From: Lachnospiraceae bacterium
GTDB lineage: Bacteria; Bacillota_A; Clostridia; Lachnospirales; Lachnospiraceae
NCBI GenBank assembly: GCA_024684065.1
Contig: JAIKXO010000159.1
Coordinates: forward strand, 1-40,009
Reading direction: 5' to 3'
Length of the DNA: 40,009 nucleotides
In this document: positions 7,343 through 14,471 of the stretch, in pieces
Layout of the letters: the number at the start of each line of letters is the position of its first letter
Position numbering within the stretch: position 1 is the first letter of the stretch
The notes under the pieces: generated by a model
What the model saw: the letters and a program-made list of their open reading frames with translations, nothing else
The model's database searches: none
Told to the model about the DNA's origin: nothing
Program-made: the position numbers and the translations under genes

Positions 7343-7371
7343 ATTATATCATATTGTATCGCTGTGGTCAT
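7343..7371 (-). promoter_or_regulatory. Candidate promoter of the diguanylate cyclase gene
   Basis: On the minus strand ATGACC (7371-7366), a 17-nt spacer and TATAAT (7348-7343) preceded by TG at the extended -10 position. It is about 140 nt upstream of the start codon. Confidence 0.5.
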
Positions 7372-7426
7372 TTTATTTTAAAGAATTATCTGAAAAATCA
7401 CCGGGAGATGATCCGGACAAATTGGA

Positions 7427-7455
7427 TTGCGGCAGCCCCTTTATTGTGCTATACT
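7427..7455 (+). promoter_or_regulatory. Candidate sigma-A promoter of the BMP/ABC importer operon
   Basis: TTGCGG (7427-7432), 17 nt, TATACT (7450-7455). It lies 108 nt upstream of the lipoprotein start. Confidence 0.6.
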
Positions 7456-7477
7456 TTTATCATTCATGATCGGATAT

Positions 7478-7535
7478 GGGAGCGGTGTTTTTTTATTTCC
7501 GCTCTCACATTATGACTGTCCCGTTTCTTGACAGT
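7478..7535 (+). promoter_or_regulatory. Two hairpins in the importer leader
   Basis: GGGAGCGG (7478-7485) pairs with CCGCTCTC (7499-7506) around a T-rich loop, and ACTGTC (7515-7520) pairs with GACAGT (7530-7535). They occupy most of the short leader between promoter and SD (GGAGGG, 7552-7557). The sequence does not match the purine riboswitch core, so any regulation is of an unrecognised type. Confidence 0.4.
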
Positions 7536-7563
7536 ATCAAAATTTAAAAATGGAGGGAAAAAC

Positions 7564-8754
7564 ATGAAAAAGTGGATTAGTGTATTATGTGCCGTCACTA
7601 TGGCGGGATCGCTCCTTGCGGGCTGTGCCGGACAATCGCTTGATTCAGGCGGGAGCGAGCCTTCGGCAGACGCAGCGCAGACTGAGGCTCAGGCGCCTTC
7701 GGCAGGTGATTCAGAGGCATCCGGAGGGCTTAAGATCGCTATAGTAAGTTCGCCTTCAGGCGTGGATGACGGTTCATTTAACGAGAACATTTATGACGGT
7801 ATCCTTGCTTATATCGATGAGGATCCAAGCAGCTCCGTAACTCCCGTCAAGGAAACGACCGGTGATGTTGCTGCCTGTATCCAGACCGTTCAGGATATTG
7901 TGGCGGATTATGACGTGATAGTCTGCTGCGGCTTCCAGTTTGCGGGGATCGGCGGTATTGCGCAGGAAAACCCGGACGTGAAATTCCTTATGGTCGATAC
8001 TGGGGCCACGGATGCTGAAGGAAACGAGATAACGCTGGATAACGTTTACTCAATGACCTTTAAAGAGCAGGAAGGCGGCTTTTTAGCGGGTGTTGCCGCC
8101 GCTCTGACCACGAAATCCGGAAAGGTTGCGGTTGTAAACGGTATCGCCTATCCTTCAAACGTTAACTACGAATACGGGTTCATGAGCGGTGTCAACTATG
8201 CCAATGCACATTTTGATACGAAAGCCGAGTGTGTGGAACTCGATTCCTATGCAGGGACAGACGTGACCGGGGCGAATGTGGGAGGCAACTATGTGGGCTC
8301 CTTCGCGGATGAGGCGACAGGCAAGGTCGTCGGGCAGTCTCTTATAGATCAGGGCTGTGATGTGATCTTTGTTGCGGCCGGTGGCTCCGGAAACGGCGTA
8401 TTCACTGCCGCAAAGGAGAATGAAGGAGTGTTCATCATAGGCTGTGATGTCGATCAGTTCTCGGACGGCGTAAACGGTTCCGGAAATATCATCCTGACCT
8501 CGGCTTTAAAGGTTATGGATATGAACGTGACCAAACAGCTTAAGAAAATAGCGGACGGTTCCTTTAAGGGCGAGAATGCGCTTCTGGGAGCGGAAAGCGA
8601 CTCTGTAGGATTTGTCAGCACACAAGGCAGGAACCAGCTTACGGATGATGCGATCTCAAAGATCGAAGAAGCCTATGGGCTTATAAAGGACGGAACGGTT
8701 GTACCTGCTGCGAACTTTAACGAGATGACACCGGATAACTTTACCGGACTTTGA
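7564..8754 (+). CDS. BMP-family nucleoside/purine-binding lipoprotein
   Basis: The 396-residue product is the substrate-binding lipoprotein of a BmpA/PnrA/NupN-type ABC importer. The lipobox LLAGC places the lipidated Cys at residue 21 and is followed by a disordered S/A/E-rich linker. The mature part opens KIAIVSSPSGVDDGSFNEN, typical of PnrA-like proteins that bind purine nucleosides, and carries MTFKEQEGGFLAGVAAA and GCDVDQ further on. The chosen ATG has GGAGGG 6 nt upstream. An in-frame upstream start would spoil the signal peptide. It heads a four-gene operon with its ATPase and two permeases. Given the purine enzymes around it, nucleosides or purine bases are the likely ligands, though this is inferred. 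Confidence 0.92.
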   Translation: MKKWISVLCAVTMAGSLLAGCAGQSLDSGGSEPSADAAQTEAQAPSAGDSEASGGLKIAIVSSPSGVDDGSFNENIYDGILAYIDEDPSSSVTPVKETTGDVAACIQTVQDIVADYDVIVCCGFQFAGIGGIAQENPDVKFLMVDTGATDAEGNEITLDNVYSMTFKEQEGGFLAGVAAALTTKSGKVAVVNGIAYPSNVNYEYGFMSGVNYANAHFDTKAECVELDSYAGTDVTGANVGGNYVGSFADEATGKVVGQSLIDQGCDVIFVAAGGSGNGVFTAAKENEGVFIIGCDVDQFSDGVNGSGNIILTSALKVMDMNVTKQLKKIADGSFKGENALLGAESDSVGFVSTQGRNQLTDDAISKIEEAYGLIKDGTVVPAANFNEMTPDNFTGL

Positions 8755-8824
8755 TACAGATTTGACCTGCGCGGACTGCTTTTGCGGTTCGCGCATTTTT
8801 TTGGGAAGGTTTGGAAGGTTTATA

Positions 8825-10354
8825 ATGGCAGAAGAATATATCGTTGAAATGCGGCACATCACAAAACGGTTTCCTGGGATCACCGCAAACCGGGATGTGA
8901 GCATACAGATAAAAAAAGGTGAGATTTATGCGCTGCTCGGGGAAAACGGCGCAGGGAAGAGCACGCTCATGTCAATGCTCTTCGGAATGTACGAGCCTGA
9001 TGAAGGTGAGATCTATATCCGCGGAAAAAAGGAGAATATCTCAAGCCCTTCCTATGCTACGAGCTTAAACATCGGAATGGTGCACCAGCATTTCAAGCTG
9101 GTCAGTAATTATACCGTGACCGAGAACATAATACTGGGGATAGAGCCTAAGAAGAAGGCACTCGGCCTGTTTCCGTATGTGGATCTTAAGACGGCGGAGG
9201 AACAGGTTGCCGCGCTTTCCGAAAGATACGGACTTTCCGTGGATCCCAAAGCACTGATCAGTGATGTGAACGTTTCTGTCCGTCAGAGGGTGGAGATATT
9301 GAAGATGCTTTACAGGGAAGCCGAGATACTGATCTTTGATGAGCCGACGGCGGTTTTAACCCCTCAGGAGATAGACGCGCTTTTACAGATCATTAAGAAC
9401 CTCCGTGACGGAGGAAAGACCATTATTCTGATCACCCATAAGCTTGAGGAGATCAAGCAGGTGGCGGACCGTCTTGCCGTACTCAGGAGGGGGGAGCTTA
9501 TAAAGGTGGTTCCCGTTGACAGCGTGGATACGCGTGAAATGGCAAGCCTTATGGTCGGCAGGGAAGTGGAAGCTCATCTTCAGAAGAAGGAAGCTGAATT
9601 CGGGGACGTTGTGCTTGATGTGAAGGACCTTTTCGTAAGGAATGCAGACCGGCGGGAGGTAGTGAGCGGGGTAAGCTTTCAGATCCATGCTGGCGAGATC
9701 TTTGCAATAGCGGGCGTTTCGGAAAACGGTCAGACCGAGATAGCCGATGCGATCTCCGGTCTTGCGAAGGATGTAACGGGAAATATCAGCATAGCAGGAA
9801 CCGCTCTTACGGGGCTTTCCGTAAGAAAACGCACGGAAACGGGAGTCGCCTATATCCCGGAGGACAGGCAGAGCGTAGGACTTGTGCTTGATTTTGATTT
9901 AAAGGATAATCTTGCGCTCAAGCAGTATTATCACGAGCCTTTCTCGCATAAGGGCGTTTTCCGCAGGGAAAGCTTTACCGAATACGGAAACGAGCTGATC
10001 GAAAAATACGACATACGAAGCGGTAACGGCACGGAAACAATTGTCCGCTCCATGAGCGGGGGTAACCAGCAGAAGGCTATCATCGCAAGGGAAATCGAAA
10101 TGAAGTCCCCTCTGAGTATTTTCGTACAGCCTACCAGAGGCCTTGATATAGGCGCGATAGAAAATATCCACAGGCAGATACTGAATGAAAGAGACAGCGG
10201 AAAGGCGGTGCTTTTGATCTCGTTGGAGCTTGATGAGATCATGGAGCTTGCGGATACTATCGGCGTGATCTACAGGGGGCAGCTGAGAAAGATAGCACCG
10301 GCGAAAAGCTTTACGACCTCCGAGGTCGGAGAATTCATGATGGGAACGAGGTAG
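8825..10354 (+). CDS. Nucleoside ABC transporter ATPase (NupO/YufO-type, two ABC domains)
   Basis: A 509-residue protein with two tandem ATPase domains, the arrangement of simple-sugar and nucleoside importers. Domain 1 has Walker A GENGAGKST, the Q-loop region HQHFKLV and Walker B ILIFDEPTAVLTPQE. Domain 2 has a degenerate Walker A (GVSENGQTE), signature MSGGNQQK and the FVQPTRGLDIG segment. As in relatives, domain 1 carries the better canonical site. The start at 8825 is preceded by GGAAGG about 6 nt upstream. A longer in-frame version adds an unlikely Cys-rich leader (MTCADCFCG). It energises import by the neighbouring permeases at the inner face of the membrane. Confidence 0.93.
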   Translation: MAEEYIVEMRHITKRFPGITANRDVSIQIKKGEIYALLGENGAGKSTLMSMLFGMYEPDEGEIYIRGKKENISSPSYATSLNIGMVHQHFKLVSNYTVTENIILGIEPKKKALGLFPYVDLKTAEEQVAALSERYGLSVDPKALISDVNVSVRQRVEILKMLYREAEILIFDEPTAVLTPQEIDALLQIIKNLRDGGKTIILITHKLEEIKQVADRLAVLRRGELIKVVPVDSVDTREMASLMVGREVEAHLQKKEAEFGDVVLDVKDLFVRNADRREVVSGVSFQIHAGEIFAIAGVSENGQTEIADAISGLAKDVTGNISIAGTALTGLSVRKRTETGVAYIPEDRQSVGLVLDFDLKDNLALKQYYHEPFSHKGVFRRESFTEYGNELIEKYDIRSGNGTETIVRSMSGGNQQKAIIAREIEMKSPLSIFVQPTRGLDIGAIENIHRQILNERDSGKAVLLISLELDEIMELADTIGVIYRGQLRKIAPAKSFTTSEVGEFMMGTR

Positions 10355-11464
10355 ATGGTTTTATTTATGAAGAAGAAAAACGATACAATAAAAGTAGCCT
10401 GTCTTTCGGTGCTCATAAGCCTGATCGCCGGCATGGCGGTAATACTGATCCTCGGGAAAAATCCGCTGTCTGCGTATTTCAACCTTCTGCAGGGCTGCGG
10501 TCTTGCCCCGAAGGGGAAATATGCCGCGGGAAAAAGCATGCTGACCGATATTTCGAGTTTCATTGACTACTGGACGCCGATGATCTTTGCTGCACTTTCA
10601 TGCGCGGCGGCTATGAAGGCAGGGTTGTTCAACATAGGTATTTCGGGGCAGATGCTGACGGCGGGCTTTATCTGCAGTATAACCATCGGTTACAGCTCGC
10701 TTTCCGCAGGGGTTGCAAAGCCGCTCGTGATCATTGTCGGCGCCCTGTGCGGAACCTTAGTCGGGGCACTGATCGGTTTTTTAAAGGCGCGTTTTAATAT
10801 CAATGAGGTTGTATCCTCGATCATGCTGAACTATATAGGAAGCTATGTGTACAGCTTCTTTATCAAGACAAACTATATTGATACGATCTCCAGGCAGTCA
10901 AGGGCTGTTTCCGAGGCTTCCAGGCTTTCACTCCACCAGATCCGGATCGGAGGATTCACCTATGACATACCGTTAGGCTTTGTGCTGGCCATTATTGCAG
11001 CATTTCTTTTAAAGTTCATTTTTGACCGGACGGTTTTAGGGTACGAGCTAAAGGCCGTGGGGATGAACAAAACGGCTGCGGGGTATGCGGGTATCAGGGT
11101 AAATAAGAGCATTGTTGTTTCAATGTCGATTTCCGGCCTGCTTGCGGGGATCGCGGGAGTTACCTATTATCTTGGATATTTCGCATCGATCCAGCCAAGG
11201 GTCCTGGTTTCAACCGGCTATGATGCCATTGCCGTCTGCCTTTTGGGAAACTCAAATCCTTTAGGGATCCTTGCTTCTTCCTTTCTTGTGCAGATCATAG
11301 GAAAGGGGAGCGCTTATATGAGCTCCCAGGCCGGTCTGGAGTCGGAGATAGCGGGCGTCATTACAGGGCTGATCCTTCTCTTCTCCGCCTGCAACCGCTA
11401 CATACTTGAATGGCTTGGCCGGCGCAGGGAAAACCTGGTGAAGGGGGGTGAAGAGAATGTTTAA
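10355..11464 (+). CDS. Nucleoside ABC transporter permease 1 (NupP/YufP-type)
   Basis: The 369-residue hydrophobic protein belongs to the branched-chain/ribose-type permease family. It has many membrane helices, the MKAGLFNIGISGQM segment and the cytoplasmic EAA-like loop ELKAVGMNKTAAGYAGI, both characteristic of BMP-associated permeases. The ATG directly follows the ATPase stop codon, and Met5 (10367) is an alternative start. It forms a heteromeric channel with the next gene product, whose coding region overlaps this one by 8 nt. Confidence 0.92.
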   Translation: MVLFMKKKNDTIKVACLSVLISLIAGMAVILILGKNPLSAYFNLLQGCGLAPKGKYAAGKSMLTDISSFIDYWTPMIFAALSCAAAMKAGLFNIGISGQMLTAGFICSITIGYSSLSAGVAKPLVIIVGALCGTLVGALIGFLKARFNINEVVSSIMLNYIGSYVYSFFIKTNYIDTISRQSRAVSEASRLSLHQIRIGGFTYDIPLGFVLAIIAAFLLKFIFDRTVLGYELKAVGMNKTAAGYAGIRVNKSIVVSMSISGLLAGIAGVTYYLGYFASIQPRVLVSTGYDAIAVCLLGNSNPLGILASSFLVQIIGKGSAYMSSQAGLESEIAGVITGLILLFSACNRYILEWLGRRRENLVKGGEENV

Positions 11465-12419
11465 TAACATTGTTATTGATGGAATGAGCTTTACCATGCC
11501 GCTTTTTATTATGGCGATCGGAGGGATCTATTCCGAAAAGAGCGGGATCACCAATCTGGCCCTGGAAGGGCTGCAGGGTATGGGTGCTTTCGTTGGCGCG
11601 CTCGTTGCCTTCCTGATGGCAAGGAACTTAGGGAATAACAGCAGTCTTTCATTTTATGCGGCCATGCTGTTTGCGATGCTCGGCGGGGCGGTTTATGCAT
11701 TGCTTCATGCGCTTTTATGCATCCGCTTCAAGGCTAACCAGGTCATAAGCGGTGTCGTGATCAACATCCTGGCCATGGAACTCACAAGCTTCTTAACTAA
11801 GGCTATTAACAGGAACGCTTTCGGGGAGGCCTCCGACAAGTTTGACCTTGGAGTAATGACAAGGTTTAATGTTCCGGGACTGAGCAGCATCCCGTTTTTA
11901 GGAGCGTTCTTCAGCAGGGTATACCTTTATGAACCGATCATCATCGTCATTGCCGTATTTGCCTGGTACATTCTCTATAAGACCCGTTTCGGGATGCATC
12001 TTAGGGCCTGCGGGGACAATCCGCATGCGGTTGACGCGGCGGGCGGAAACGTCGGGAAGACAAGGACGATCGCTGTCATGGTCTCCGGCGCGCTTTCGGG
12101 CCTTGCGGGAATCTGCTTTGCATATTCTGTTTCCGCGAAATTCAGCAGGGATATCTATCTCGGCTACGGGTATCTTGCGATCGCGGGCATGATCTTCGGA
12201 AACTGGAGCCTGCTTCCGACGCTTTTTGCCTGCATGATCTTCGGCTTTGCAAAATCCGGCGGATACCAGCTTGTCCAGGCTGTCGGGCTTCCCAGCGCGT
12301 ATTCGGATCTCATCATGATCCTGCCCTATGTCCTGACGCTCCTTCTGCTTGTTTTCTTCTCGAAGAACAATCAGGCGCCGAAGGCGTTAGGGGAGGTGTA
12401 TGATAAGGGAAAACGATGA
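11457..12419 (+). CDS. Nucleoside ABC transporter permease 2 (NupQ/YufQ-type)
   Basis: A 320-residue membrane protein paralogous to permease 1: GIYSEKSGITNLALEGLQGMGAF near the N-terminus and the coupling loop LRACGDNPHAVDAAGGNVGKTR match the NupQ group. The ATG at 11457 has an AAGGGGGG SD 8 nt upstream and overlaps the end of permease 1, so the two are translationally coupled. An in-frame GTG at 11448 lies within the SD and is less likely. A strong terminator follows about 120 nt later, closing the importer operon. Confidence 0.92.
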   Translation: MFNNIVIDGMSFTMPLFIMAIGGIYSEKSGITNLALEGLQGMGAFVGALVAFLMARNLGNNSSLSFYAAMLFAMLGGAVYALLHALLCIRFKANQVISGVVINILAMELTSFLTKAINRNAFGEASDKFDLGVMTRFNVPGLSSIPFLGAFFSRVYLYEPIIIVIAVFAWYILYKTRFGMHLRACGDNPHAVDAAGGNVGKTRTIAVMVSGALSGLAGICFAYSVSAKFSRDIYLGYGYLAIAGMIFGNWSLLPTLFACMIFGFAKSGGYQLVQAVGLPSAYSDLIMILPYVLTLLLLVFFSKNNQAPKALGEVYDKGKR

Positions 12420-12536
12420 GGCGGTTATTATTATCCCTTCCCGTATTGTGAGCCTGTCAGGGAACCCCGGATGAATTAGCAAAACATCAGGGACACTTTT
12501 TCCGAAAGTGATTTATTATTCTTAAGTAAAACAGAC

Positions 12537-12569
12537 AAAGGCATCCGGAAGAGTTCCGGGTGCCTTTTT
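12537..12569 (+). terminator. Intrinsic terminator of the importer operon
   Basis: AAAGGCATCCGGAA-GAG-TTCCGGGTGCCTTTTT: an 11-bp G+C-rich stem with A tract before and T tract after. Confidence 0.93.
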
Positions 12570-12688
12570 ATAATACGATAAATTTTAGTAAACAGACAAG
12601 GCAGTTGCTGTTTAAGCCTGCTCAAACCCGCAATTATTTTGTGAACGGGAATATGCTGAACGAATTTATTAAATTGGTTCAGGATAAC

Positions 12689-12717
12689 TTGATTTTTGGA
12701 GCGTGATATTTTATTAT
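12689..12717 (+). promoter_or_regulatory. Candidate promoter of yedE
   Basis: TTGATT (12689-12694), 17-nt spacer, TATTAT (12712-12717). Transcription would begin about 20 nt before the yedE start. The rest of 12570-12741 holds no gene I can support. Confidence 0.6.
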
Positions 12718-12741
12718 GAATAACGAAAACAGGAAAGGGGG

Positions 12742-13851
12742 ATGTTTGTTTTGCTTAAGCGTATTAATCCATTGGTTCTTGTATCGGGTGCTTTAGTGGG
12801 AATTGCCGCAGTACTGCTTACGGCGCTCGGAAACCCTGCGAACATGGGCTTCTGCATAGCATGTTTCATCCGCGATATAGCCGGCTCCGTTAAGCTTCAT
12901 ACCGCTGCGCCGGTCCAGTATTTCCGCCCGGAGATCGTCGGCCTTGTTATCGGATCGTTGATCATGTCCCTTGCTTCGAAGGAGTTTAAGGCGCATGCCG
13001 GGTCATCGCCTGCCACACGTTTTATAATCGGTGCGTTCGTCATGATCGGAGCTTTGGTGTTCCTCGGATGCCCTCTTAGGATGGTCATAAGAATGGGAGG
13101 CGGGGATCTGAATGCTTTTGTGGGCCTTGCCGGTTTCTTTGCAGGGATCCTTATCGGCATTTTCTTTTTAAAGAAAGGCTTTACCCTGAAGCGTAATTAT
13201 GAAGTGACAAAAACCGAAGGCTTCATGCTTCCGGGTGCGCTTGTTGTGATGTCCGTGCTTTTCCTTGCGGTTCCCGCGCTGTTTGCGTTTTCCGAGGAAG
13301 GTCCGGGCAGTAAGCATGCCTCATGGGCGGTCGCTCTTATCGTGGCGCTTGTGGTCGGGGCTATCGCACAGAAATCAAGGCTCTGCATGGTAGGAGGAAT
13401 GAGGGATGCGGTGATGTTTCGTGACTTTAACCTGCTTTCGGGATTCGGAGCGATCTTTCTGACGGTTTTGATAGGGAATGTGATACTTGGCAAGTTTGCC
13501 GGTTTTTCAACGATATCCCAGCCGATCTCACATTCAAGCGAACTGTGGAACCTGCTTGGGATGGTACTTGTCGGATGGGGAAGCGTTCTTCTCGGAGGCT
13601 GTCCATTAAGGCAGCTGATCCTTGCGGGAGAGGGCAACGGAGACAGTGCTGTGACTGTTCTCGGAATGCTTACAGGCGCGGCCTTTGCTCATAACTTTAA
13701 GCTTGCCGGCTCCGCGGACGCGATGAATGACGGCGTATATACGGTCGGCGGCATCGGGACTGCGGGGAAGGTTGCGGTGTTCATCGGCTTTGCGGTATTG
13801 CTTTTTGTTTCGTATTTAAACAGTACGATGTTAAGGGAAAAAAGCAGGTAG
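12742..13851 (+). CDS. yedE: YedE-family putative selenium transporter
   Basis: The 369-residue polytopic protein matches the YeeE/YedE family in its selenium-linked form. It has about nine or ten hydrophobic segments, GNPANMGFCIACFIRDIAG near residues 31-49, and two GCPLR motifs (FLGCPLRMVIRMGGGDLNAF near 108-127 and LLGGCPLRQLILAGEGNGD near 286-304) whose cysteines are thought to relay a chalcogen through the membrane. Selenium (or thiosulfate-like sulfur) uptake is inferred from family and from the yedF gene that follows. The SD (AGGAAAGGGGG) is very near the ATG. TTG 12751 gives better spacing. Confidence 0.9.
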   Translation: MFVLLKRINPLVLVSGALVGIAAVLLTALGNPANMGFCIACFIRDIAGSVKLHTAAPVQYFRPEIVGLVIGSLIMSLASKEFKAHAGSSPATRFIIGAFVMIGALVFLGCPLRMVIRMGGGDLNAFVGLAGFFAGILIGIFFLKKGFTLKRNYEVTKTEGFMLPGALVVMSVLFLAVPALFAFSEEGPGSKHASWAVALIVALVVGAIAQKSRLCMVGGMRDAVMFRDFNLLSGFGAIFLTVLIGNVILGKFAGFSTISQPISHSSELWNLLGMVLVGWGSVLLGGCPLRQLILAGEGNGDSAVTVLGMLTGAAFAHNFKLAGSADAMNDGVYTVGGIGTAGKVAVFIGFAVLLFVSYLNSTMLREKSR

Positions 13852-13903
13852 GCCGCTGAAAAGATTTATATCTCTCAGAATTTGACAGGGTAAGTCCGGA
13901 GTA

Positions 13904-13972
13904 ATGGACCCTCGGTTCTATAGAGGGCATGTCGGATATTTCAGGGGCATAAACCCCTTTCAATAGAGGAGG
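13904..13972 (+). repeat. Two-hairpin leader repeat A, copy 3
   Basis: Hairpin 1 here is CCCTC-GGTTCTATA-GAGGG and hairpin 2 AGGGG-CATAA-ACCCCT. The loop of hairpin 1 differs from the other copies while the stem is kept, which fits selection on structure. It ends AATAGAGGAGG, the SD of yedF (ATG 13983). Confidence 0.8.
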
Positions 13973-13982
13973 TAAATTTATC

Positions 13983-14189
13983 ATGATAGATGCAAGAGGG
14001 CTGAGCTGCCCGATCCCGGTAGTGATGGTGCAGGATGCCGTAAAAAAGGGAAATAACCCGCCGGAGCTTTCGGTTAAGGTGGATGCCATGGTATGCGTGG
14101 AGAACATTACCCGCTATGCCGGTTCACAGGGCTATAACGTTGACGTGAAGGAAGAAGACGGCGAATATACCATGACGCTGAAAAAATAA
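13983..14189 (+). CDS. yedF: YedF-like TusA/SirA-domain selenium carrier
   Basis: This 68-residue protein is a single TusA/SirA domain: MIDARGLSCPIPV with the active Cys9 in the CPxP motif, followed by the usual two-helix, beta fold. In selenium-metabolism YedF proteins this domain is commonly fused to a DsrE-like C-terminal domain. Here it stands alone, while a DUF3343 protein is encoded separately at 2131-2373. It is expected to carry reduced selenium (or sulfur) as a persulfide-type adduct from YedE or a desulfurase. The SD comes from repeat A. Its stop codon lies in a perfect tandem duplication. Confidence 0.87.
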   Translation: MIDARGLSCPIPVVMVQDAVKKGNNPPELSVKVDAMVCVENITRYAGSQGYNVDVKEEDGEYTMTLKK

Positions 14190-14220
14190 AAGACAATACG
14201 AAAAAATAAAAGACAATACG
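14181..14220 (+). repeat. Perfect 20-bp tandem duplication over the yedF stop
   Basis: AAAAAATAAAAGACAATACG occurs twice in direct succession (14181-14200, 14201-14220). The first copy contains the yedF stop codon. It has the look of a recent replication-slippage event. Confidence 0.95.
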
Positions 14221-14230
14221 ATCATACTGA

Positions 14231-14264
14231 CAAGGACACCGTATTTATTTGCGGTGTCTTTTTA
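14231..14264 (+). terminator. Intrinsic terminator after yedF
   Basis: GGACACCG (14234-14241), a T/A-rich loop, CGGTGTC (14252-14258) and TTTTTA: a standard rho-independent terminator. Confidence 0.88.
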
Positions 14265-14271
14265 GATTGGA

Positions 14272-14365
14272 TTGTTTTTTATTCTGTGCATGTTATAATG
14301 ATATCGGGGTTAAAAGCCTGTTACCATGGCAGACTTACCTGCCGTGGGGAACAATCCGGGATATC
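14272..14365 (+). promoter_or_regulatory. Promoter and structured leader C of the Se-dependent xanthine dehydrogenase
   Basis: TTGTTT (14272-14277), 16 nt, TATAAT (14294-14299) with TG at the extended -10. Immediately after come GATATC, GTTAAAAGCCTG, a 9-bp hairpin CCATGGCAG/CTGCCGTGG (14324-14332/14339-14347) and a second GATATC (14360-14365). The same order and much of the sequence recur at 29495-29578 upstream of the PreA-like gene, with the hairpin stem kept but its bases changed. This points to a shared operator or leader RNA. Confidence 0.7.
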
Positions 14366-14389
14366 GCTTCTGCCTCTGATGTTATATAT

Positions 14390-14427
14390 ACTCATTAACG
14401 AAATGGCTCGCCGTTTCGTATATGAGT
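14390..14427. repeat. Palindromic repeat B, copy 1
   Basis: ACTCATTAACGAAATGGC (14390-14407) and GCCGTTTCGTATATGAGT (14410-14427) are inverted copies with 15 of 18 positions paired around a 2-nt centre. It is 45 nt upstream of the xanthine dehydrogenase start. Copies occur at 23089 and 39188. Confidence 0.8.
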
Positions 14428-14471
14428 ACGCGTTGTAAATAAGTTTTTAAAAACCTGTGAGGAGGATCCTT

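Noticed and set aside
7456..7563. Purine riboswitch before the nucleoside importer
   Set aside because: The leader has two hairpins but not the three-way junction core of purine riboswitches.
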